From contig CAYVAR010000012.1 of the NCBI GenBank assembly GCA_964449675.1, positions 1-40,129 of the forward strand: 40,129 nt of DNA, in the 5' to 3' direction. This DNA comes from CAYVAR01 sp964449675. Lineage in GTDB: Bacteria; Patescibacteriota; Microgenomatia; UBA10105; UBA927. A program made the translations under genes and the position numbers. Positions 22,530 through 28,064 of the stretch are shown in pieces. The stretch's first letter is position 1; each line of letters begins with the position of its first letter. The notes beneath the pieces were generated by a model. The model was not told the origin of the DNA, did no database searches, and worked only from the letters and a program-made list of their open reading frames with translations.

Positions 22530-23639
22530 ATGAAAACGACTCTTTCTATTATAAAAGCTGATACCGGATCTATCGGCGGCCACAATAAACCAAGTGACGC
22601 TATGCTCGGTAAAGCAAAAGATGAAGTTGCTGCTTCGGTAACAAACGGGCTACTTACTGATGGACGCGTTACTTTTACCGGCGATGATATCGCACTTCTT
22701 ATGGTCCATACCAAAGGCGTGGACCATCCAGATATCCACAAATTTGCCTGGGATACGTTTGTCGAAACCACCAAGATTGCTAAATCACAAGGGCTTTACG
22801 GGGCTGGGCAAGATCTTCTCAAAGACGCTTTTTCTGGCAATGTCCGTGGTATGGGGCCAGGGAGCGCGGAAATAGAATTTGAAGAGAGGATAGCTGAGCC
22901 ATTTATTGTTTTTGCTGCGGACAAATGTGGGCCCGGAGTGTTTAATTACCCATTGTTTAGCAGTTTCGTTGATCCATTTCACAATGCGGGTTTGCTCCTG
23001 GCACCCGAAATGCGCGGTGGGTTTACATTTCACATCATGGATGTCAATTATACCGAAGCCGACCGGATTATAACGCTCCTAACACCAGGAGATTATTACG
23101 ACATAGCAACACTTCTTCGTGACCCAAATCATTATGTTGTTGAAAGCATCGTAGAAAACGCCGGAGGATTGACCGCAGCGGTTGCTTCAACCAGTCGCTT
23201 ACATAATATTGCAGGGAAATATGTAGGGAAAGACGATCCAGTCGCTATTGTCCGAACGCAAAAAATGTTTCCCGACACGGGAGAGATCACTTCCCCCTGG
23301 GCGCTCGCGCACTATGTGTTGGGCAACAATCGCGGGAGCCATCACGTTGCGGTGATGCCCGTTAAGCAACACAGTATTATTTCTTTCTTTGACGGACCGG
23401 CGATAGTCTCCGCAGCAGGCTATTGTGTACACGAAGGGAAACTTACCGAAGCAGTTGATATATTTGACCAGCCGTTTTGGGATATGATTCGAGAAAAAGC
23501 AGCGCAAAAGACTTTGGAAATGCGCCGTCAGGGATTTTTTAATCCCGCTATGGGTCCCCAGGATGAAATGGAATACACCGGCGTGATGGAGAATTTGAAG
23601 AGGCTCGATGAAAAGTTTACTATACGAATGAAGTCATAA
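22530..23639 (+). CDS. Archaeal-type fructose-1,6-bisphosphate aldolase/phosphatase
   Basis: Bifunctional class V enzyme that condenses triose phosphates and dephosphorylates the product to fructose-6-phosphate, making gluconeogenesis one-way. The 369-residue product has IIKADTGSIGGHNKPS (residues 7-22, metal and phosphate ligands), MVHTKGVDHPDIHKFAWDTF, GMGPGSAEIEFEERIAEPF, AADKCGPGVFNYPLF, FHNAGLLL and GPQDEMEYTGV, the family signatures throughout. This family is common in archaea and CPR bacteria. Its product feeds the PGI/PMI and mutase genes upstream. Confidence 0.96.
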   Translation: MKTTLSIIKADTGSIGGHNKPSDAMLGKAKDEVAASVTNGLLTDGRVTFTGDDIALLMVHTKGVDHPDIHKFAWDTFVETTKIAKSQGLYGAGQDLLKDAFSGNVRGMGPGSAEIEFEERIAEPFIVFAADKCGPGVFNYPLFSSFVDPFHNAGLLLAPEMRGGFTFHIMDVNYTEADRIITLLTPGDYYDIATLLRDPNHYVVESIVENAGGLTAAVASTSRLHNIAGKYVGKDDPVAIVRTQKMFPDTGEITSPWALAHYVLGNNRGSHHVAVMPVKQHSIISFFDGPAIVSAAGYCVHEGKLTEAVDIFDQPFWDMIREKAAQKTLEMRRQGFFNPAMGPQDEMEYTGVMENLKRLDEKFTIRMKS

Positions 23640-23757
23640 TTTTCAATTTTCATTTCGCAATTTTCATTGAATTTTCAAACAAACAATTTTCAAACCAGAT
23701 TCCTACGTGAAAACTAAAAATTGATTAAAAAATGAAAATTTCAAATTGAAAATTATT
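23636..23757. repeat. Mirrored oligonucleotide spacer FBP/acs (TTTTCAATT / AATTGAAAA)
   Basis: The left arm repeats AATTTTCA, starting from the stop codon. The right arm (about 23711-23757) repeats its complement up to two bases before the acs ATG. ATAATTTTCAATTT pairs with AAATTGAAAATTAT across the whole spacer. No promoter is recognisable. Confidence 0.85.
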
Positions 23758-23758
23758 A

Positions 23759-25486
23759 ATGAACGACGATATCTTTAAAAAACGCCCCGATTTAAAAAAT
23801 TTCCCCAATCTTGCCGACTACGACGAAGTCTACAATTCATTTGACTGGAAATTGGTGAGAAAGGAGCTTGATTGGTTTGATGATAAAATAAACGCTGCCT
23901 ATAACGCAGTCGACCGACACACCCAAACGTGGAGAAAAAACAAAGTCGCGCTATACTGGGAAGCAGAAGACGGAACAAAAAGGCAGTATACATTTGAAGA
24001 ACTGAGCGTTCTCTCAAACAAAATAGGCAATATCCTCAAGGATTTTGGTGTAGATCGAGGAGATAGAGTGTTCATATTTCTTCCACGAGTACCGGAGTTG
24101 TACATTTCTTTCCTTGGAGCTCTCAAAATCGGTGCAATTGCGGGAACTTTATTCAGTGCGTTTCAGGAGCAGGCGCTTGCCGACCGATTAGGCAATAGCG
24201 ACGCAAGGGTCGTCATCACCAATAAAGAATTAGAAAAGCGTATTGATAAAGTCAAAAAGAAACTTCCATCCCTCAAACACATTATTACCGTTGATACAGA
24301 AGACTTTATAAAATCACTAAACCACGCAAGCGACGAGCTTCATATCGCACATATGAATCCAGAAGACTACGCATTTATGCTTTACACATCAGGAACAACA
24401 GGCAAGCCCAAAGGAGTCGTCCACTCTCACCAAGCGATCCTTCAGGAACATATGAGCGCCAAGTGGGTACTTGACCTCCGCGATGATGATACCTACTGGT
24501 GTACGGCGGATCCGGGTTGGGTCACGGGAATTGCTTATGAAATTTTAGGTAGCTGGTCTTGCGGTGTGTCGGCAGTGGTTTATGCGGGAAGATTCGATCC
24601 AAAGCGCTGGTACAAAATTTTAGAAGATTACAAGATAACCGTCTGGTATAGCGCGCCTACCGCCGTTCGTATGCTTATGGCAGCAGGAGGTAAGCTCGTT
24701 AAGGAATATAACTTGAATCATTTGCGACACTTATGTTCCGTAGGCGAGCCGCTCAATCCTGAGGCAATCAAATGGGCGATTAATTCATTTAAAAAGCCCT
24801 TCCACGACACGTGGTGGCAGACGGAAACCGGTGCTATTTGCATCGCTAATTATCCTTCTATGGACATAAAAATTGGATCCATGGGTAAACCCATTCCAGG
24901 GGTCACCGCAGCAATCGTTGATGATGATGGTCACGAAGTTGCAGCAAATACTGAAGGAAATATAGCACTCAAACCCGGATGGCCATCGATGATGCACACG
25001 ATTTGGAAAAGACCGTACAAATATAAGAGTTATTTCCTTAATCACTGGTATATCAGTGGTGATCGAGGGATGAAAGATGATGAAGGCTATTTTTGGTTTA
25101 TCGGTAGAGCCGATGACGTCATCAAGACGTCCGGCGAACGTGTTGGACCATTTGAAGTAGAATCAGCCCTTGTCGAGCATCCTAGTGTCGTAGAAGCGGG
25201 AGTAATCGGCAAGCCTGATCCAATACGCGGCGAGATCATTAAGGCGTTCGTAGTTTTAGATAAAGCTCAAAACGCAAAGCTCAAAACGCAAAACGATAAC
25301 GAAAAACTTAAAACTGAGCTTATGGAATATGTAAAAAAGCATCTGGCTGGACATGCGTATCCGCGTGAGATAGAATTTATCGACAAACTCCCCAAGACCC
25401 GCTCTGGCAAAATCATGCGACGCATTTTGAAAGCCAAAGAAATGGGCCTGCCGATAGGAGATACCAGTACACTTGAAGAATATTGA
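23759..25486 (+). CDS. AMP-forming acetyl-CoA synthetase (Acs-type acyl-CoA ligase)
   Basis: Activates acetate (or another short acid) with ATP and CoA. The 575-residue ANL-superfamily protein has LYTSGTTGKPKGVVHSH (about residues 208-224), WCTADPGWVTG, WWQTETGAICIANYP (Acs-type rather than long-chain), YISGDRGMKDDEGYFWFIGRADDVIKTSGERVGPFEVE and KTRSGKIMRR with the acetylatable Lys551. It is about 70 residues shorter than E. coli Acs, mainly at the N-terminus. A tandem pair of 14-bp repeats in frame (residues about 502-511) fills a loop of the C-terminal domain. The position after the gluconeogenic genes suggests acetate use or production of acetyl-CoA. Confidence 0.9.
   Translation: MNDDIFKKRPDLKNFPNLADYDEVYNSFDWKLVRKELDWFDDKINAAYNAVDRHTQTWRKNKVALYWEAEDGTKRQYTFEELSVLSNKIGNILKDFGVDRGDRVFIFLPRVPELYISFLGALKIGAIAGTLFSAFQEQALADRLGNSDARVVITNKELEKRIDKVKKKLPSLKHIITVDTEDFIKSLNHASDELHIAHMNPEDYAFMLYTSGTTGKPKGVVHSHQAILQEHMSAKWVLDLRDDDTYWCTADPGWVTGIAYEILGSWSCGVSAVVYAGRFDPKRWYKILEDYKITVWYSAPTAVRMLMAAGGKLVKEYNLNHLRHLCSVGEPLNPEAIKWAINSFKKPFHDTWWQTETGAICIANYPSMDIKIGSMGKPIPGVTAAIVDDDGHEVAANTEGNIALKPGWPSMMHTIWKRPYKYKSYFLNHWYISGDRGMKDDEGYFWFIGRADDVIKTSGERVGPFEVESALVEHPSVVEAGVIGKPDPIRGEIIKAFVVLDKAQNAKLKTQNDNEKLKTELMEYVKKHLAGHAYPREIEFIDKLPKTRSGKIMRRILKAKEMGLPIGDTSTLEEY
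25262..25295. repeat. In-frame 14-bp tandem repeat in acs
   Basis: AAAGCTCAAAACGC occurs twice exactly (25262-25275, 25276-25289), followed by AAAACG. It encodes a polar Lys/Gln/Asn stretch in the C-terminal domain. The 13-mer CTCAAAACGCAAA also occurs, reversed, in the ppsA/eno spacer. Confidence 0.85.
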
Positions 25487-25488
25487 CA

Positions 25489-25722
25489 TTACTGCCATAC
25501 CATCAGGCAGCCTTTACACGAAACTAATGCTCTTCCACGGTATACAAAAGCAACACCTGTCGTAAATATGCATTCAGAAGACGTACCCAAGGTATGATGA
25601 TAAGCTGTATGTTCAGGTACATGAACCTCCTGTTGGTCAACCACTTCAATGCCAAGAGACCTAATAAACCCACGGTTGGTTACGGAGGGCTCAGCTTTAG
25701 AAAATTGTTCTGGTGGTAACAT
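25489..25722 (-). CDS. Hypothetical protein, 77 residues
   Basis: I do not recognise the family. The product (start MLPPEQFSKAEPSV, middle VVDQQEVHVPEHTAYHH, end RALVSCKGCLMVWQ) has His- and Cys-containing stretches but no certain motif. It converges on acs with a 2-bp gap and is the only reasonable ORF in the 25487-25765 interval. No promoter or ribosome-binding site is clear. It could be a spurious ORF or a truncated gene. Confidence 0.4.
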   Translation of the reverse strand: MLPPEQFSKAEPSVTNRGFIRSLGIEVVDQQEVHVPEHTAYHHTLGTSSECIFTTGVAFVYRGRALVSCKGCLMVWQ

Positions 25723-25765
25723 AAACCTAAGTAATACAGAACTTCTTCAAATGTCTAGGCTTGTC

Positions 25766-26518
25766 TCATAGGCTAAAGAGAAAGACAACCTCACCGATGG
25801 GATTTTTAAATTTTGTTATAGCTTCAGATAACTTCCCTCGCCAAACTTCCTCATGAACCTTCGTGAGCTCTCGAGCGATGACGATGGGGATGTCGCCCAT
25901 GACGGATTGCATATCCGTGAGTGTTTGTCGGAGTTTATGCGGTGCGCAGTAGAAAATAGAGGTACTATCTATGAATCGATTCATGTATAGTAAGTTCTGA
26001 AAGAGTTTGATGCGGTGGGATTTTTTTTCAGGTGGGTAGCCCAGGAAGAGAAATTGGTTGGTTGGAAGCCCGGAAATAGAGAGTGCAGCAATAGCTGCAG
26101 TTGGACCTGGAATTGAGGTGACGGTAATACCGCGTTTGAGTGCCTCACGTACGAGTAAAAAACCCGGATCGTTGATAAGTGGAGTCCCGGCGTCGGAGAC
26201 AAGTGCGACGTCTTTTCCTTGCGACAATTGTTCCACAAGCCATGGAGCTTGTTGACTTTCTGTGTGATCGTCATAGCGCACCAATATTCTTTCTTTTTCT
26301 TTTTTATAGTCACTGCGCTTTATTATTGGTGTGATTGACAACAATAACGCGGCCGCGTTATTGTTGTCAATGCGTTTCTCCAGTGTGCGAAGGAGTATGC
26401 CTGTCCTGCGCGTGTCTTCGCAGGCGATGATGTCGACGGAAAAGAGGGTTTTTATCGCTCGGATTGTTATATCCTCAAGATTTCCAATCGGTGTAGAGAC
26501 GATATTTAGCGTTCCCAT
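25766..26518 (-). CDS. rsmI: 16S rRNA (cytidine-2'-O)-methyltransferase RsmI
   Basis: Methylates the ribose of C1402 in 16S rRNA using SAM. The 250-residue tetrapyrrole-methylase-fold protein has NIVSTPIGNLEDITIRAI, ACEDTRRTGILL, ALVSDAGTPLINDPG, SIPGPTAAIAALSISGLP and ARELTKVHEEVWRG, all RsmI hallmarks. Between GILLRTL and RYDDHTES there are about 25 extra residues compared with E. coli RsmI. This insert contains a perfect 38-bp palindrome read in frame (residues about 50-62, IDNNNAAALLLSI). A TATAAT box ends 7 nt before the ATG, implying a leaderless transcript. Confidence 0.95.
   Translation of the reverse strand: MGTLNIVSTPIGNLEDITIRAIKTLFSVDIIACEDTRRTGILLRTLEKRIDNNNAAALLLSITPIIKRSDYKKEKERILVRYDDHTESQQAPWLVEQLSQGKDVALVSDAGTPLINDPGFLLVREALKRGITVTSIPGPTAAIAALSISGLPTNQFLFLGYPPEKKSHRIKLFQNLLYMNRFIDSTSIFYCAPHKLRQTLTDMQSVMGDIPIVIARELTKVHEEVWRGKLSEAITKFKNPIGEVVFLFSL
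26334..26371. repeat. Perfect 38-bp palindrome inside rsmI
   Basis: Two 19-base arms (26334-26352 and 26353-26371) are exact reverse complements with no loop. The centre is GCGGCCGC. It keeps the rsmI frame open and is placed in the family's length-variable loop. Confidence 0.97.
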
Positions 26519-26525
26519 AATGCAA

Positions 26526-26548
26526 ATTATATCATCAGATGCTATTAT
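26526..26548. promoter_or_regulatory. Back-to-back -10 boxes of rsmI and dedA
   Basis: On the minus strand TATAAT (plus 26526-26531) lies 7 nt before the rsmI ATG. On the plus strand TATTAT (26543-26548) lies 8 nt before the dedA ATG. The 38-bp spacer leaves no room for leaders, so both mRNAs probably start at the initiation codon. Confidence 0.55.
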
Positions 26549-26556
26549 AAATTTCT

Positions 26557-27264
26557 ATGGAAATTATTCAGTCATTTTTTGACGTCATTCTTCACCTTGA
26601 TTCGCATTTGATAAATCTGGTGAGTTCCTATGGTGTTTTAACCTATGTTCTATTGTTTTTGATCGTATTTGCAGAAACAGGTCTCGTTGTTACCCCTTTT
26701 CTACCGGGAGATTCCTTATTGTTTACCGCAGGCACGCTTACTTCACTAGGAACGTTGCGCATTGAGTTTGTAGCTATCTTTCTAATAATTGCAGCAATAT
26801 TGGGTGATACAGTCAATTACTGGATTGGTCATTTTTTTGGACAAAAAATTGTTGATAACCCTCACATCACATTTATTAATCAGGAACATATCGATAAGAC
26901 AGAACAGTTTTTTAAAAAATACGGTGGTAAAACCATTATTTTGGCTCGATTTATTCCAATAGTACGAACATTTGCACCTTTTGTTGCAGGTGTAGGTACT
27001 ATGAATTACAATAAATTTATTGAGTTTAACGTTATTGGAGGAGTGCTTTGGGTTTGTATATTTACATTTGCAGGGTATTTTTTCGGGAATATACAAATGA
27101 TCAAAGATAACTTCCATTACCTCGTTTTTGCTATCATAGGATTATCGATTATACCTGCAGTATATGAATATATTGCGCACAAACGTCAGCCCAATGTTCC
27201 CGGTGTATCCGTCAAAAAACTCAAAGAGATGATGGGTAGTCCTATAAAGCAGAGTAAAAAGTGA
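26557..27264 (+). CDS. DedA family membrane protein
   Basis: A 235-residue polytopic inner-membrane protein of the DedA/SNARE-associated family, linked to lipid flipping and membrane homeostasis. Features are ETGLVVTPFLPGDSLLF (conserved E and PGD region), GDTVNYWIGHFFG, FKKYGGKTIILARFIPIVRTFAPFVAGVG (the F/Y-x-R-x-x-P-x-x-R signature) and at least four hydrophobic helices. The C-terminal tail is basic. ATG 26557 is 8 nt after a -10 box. It converges on lexA with a 23-bp gap. Confidence 0.94.
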   Translation: MEIIQSFFDVILHLDSHLINLVSSYGVLTYVLLFLIVFAETGLVVTPFLPGDSLLFTAGTLTSLGTLRIEFVAIFLIIAAILGDTVNYWIGHFFGQKIVDNPHITFINQEHIDKTEQFFKKYGGKTIILARFIPIVRTFAPFVAGVGTMNYNKFIEFNVIGGVLWVCIFTFAGYFFGNIQMIKDNFHYLVFAIIGLSIIPAVYEYIAHKRQPNVPGVSVKKLKEMMGSPIKQSKK

Positions 27265-27287
27265 AATTAGGGCGCATTCCAAAATAA

Positions 27288-27911
27288 TTAGACATACTTA
27301 CGGATAAGTCCCACAACCCGACCCTGGATTTTGACATGAGTGGTAAAGATGGGAGTCATCGCAGTATTTGCCGGCATAAGCTTGATGCGATCTTTCTCAA
27401 AATAGATACGCTTAAGGGTCGCGAGACCATTGGGAAGGAGGGCGACGACTATATCACCATTTTTAGCATCTTGTTGATGTTGCACGACGACATAATCACC
27501 ATCGAGTATACCATCGTCGATCATGGATGCCCCTTTGACTTGTAGTACATAACTTGGTTTATTCCCTGATATCATCGAAGGAGCCACTGATATATAAAAA
27601 TTTGGATCGGTGTAGGGCTCGAGCGGTGCTCCTGCAGCAATAAAGCCCAAAACAGGCAGATCAATGGTCGAAAGAGATCCATGTGCTTTAAAATTATCTG
27701 TGAGAACTTCAAGACCACGTGCAGTACCGTCAAGTTTTTTTATAAATCCTTTTTGTCTCAGCCTATCGAGATGTTCATGGACCGTTGCGACAGAACTCAT
27801 GCCCAAAGACTCTCCTATTTCTTTGAGTGTTGGTGCAAATCCAAACCGTTCGATAAATTGCGTGATAAAATCTAGAAGTTGACGTTCTCGGGTATAGAGG
27901 GTTGCTGGCAT
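27288..27911 (-). CDS. lexA: LexA repressor
   Basis: SOS repressor that cuts itself when RecA is active. From ATG 27911 it has 207 residues. The N-terminal winged helix-turn-helix (TLKEIGESLGMSSVATVHEHLDRLRQKGFI) is followed by the cleavage site IAAGAP (Ala93-Gly94), catalytic Ser129 in KGASM and Lys167 in ATLKRI. The frame extends to a TTG at 27938, but that region is promoter. It is divergent from uvrB and in the same neighbourhood as uvrA, uvrC and a Y-family polymerase, a plausible regulon. The short leader suggests leaderless or near-leaderless translation. Confidence 0.95.
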   Translation of the reverse strand: MPATLYTRERQLLDFITQFIERFGFAPTLKEIGESLGMSSVATVHEHLDRLRQKGFIKKLDGTARGLEVLTDNFKAHGSLSTIDLPVLGFIAAGAPLEPYTDPNFYISVAPSMISGNKPSYVLQVKGASMIDDGILDGDYVVVQHQQDAKNGDIVVALLPNGLATLKRIYFEKDRIKLMPANTAMTPIFTTHVKIQGRVVGLIRKYV

Positions 27912-27922
27912 ATATGTAGTAA

Positions 27923-27951
27923 TTGATATGTTCGACAATGCTCAGTATCAA
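27923..27951 (-). promoter_or_regulatory. lexA promoter
   Basis: On the minus strand TTGATA (plus 27946-27951), 17 bp and TATCAA (plus 27923-27928), ending 11 nt before the ATG at 27911. The boxes are mutual inverted repeats. Confidence 0.55.
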
Positions 27952-27981
27952 TACATAAGTAAGCAAAAGCAAATCGAAATG

Positions 27982-28020
27982 TTGATTTACCGAATGCGTT
28001 TTGTGTATAGTAGATACTAT
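27982..28020 (+). promoter_or_regulatory. uvrB promoter with overlapping 14-bp palindrome (candidate LexA operator)
   Basis: TTGATT (27982-27987), 18 bp and TATAGT (28006-28011). ATAGTA-GA-TACTAT (28007-28020) is a perfect inverted repeat over the -10 box and likely transcription start, an ideal place for a repressor next to lexA. Confidence 0.55.
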
Positions 28021-28064
28021 GACAAATAAAACCCGAACTGTCAATGGGGTAAAAATAATTTTAT

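Noticed and set aside
26331..26582. Plus-strand ORF over rsmI starting in the palindrome
   Set aside because: It is a mirror image of the rsmI palindrome followed by antisense sequence; the minus-strand frame carries all RsmI motifs.
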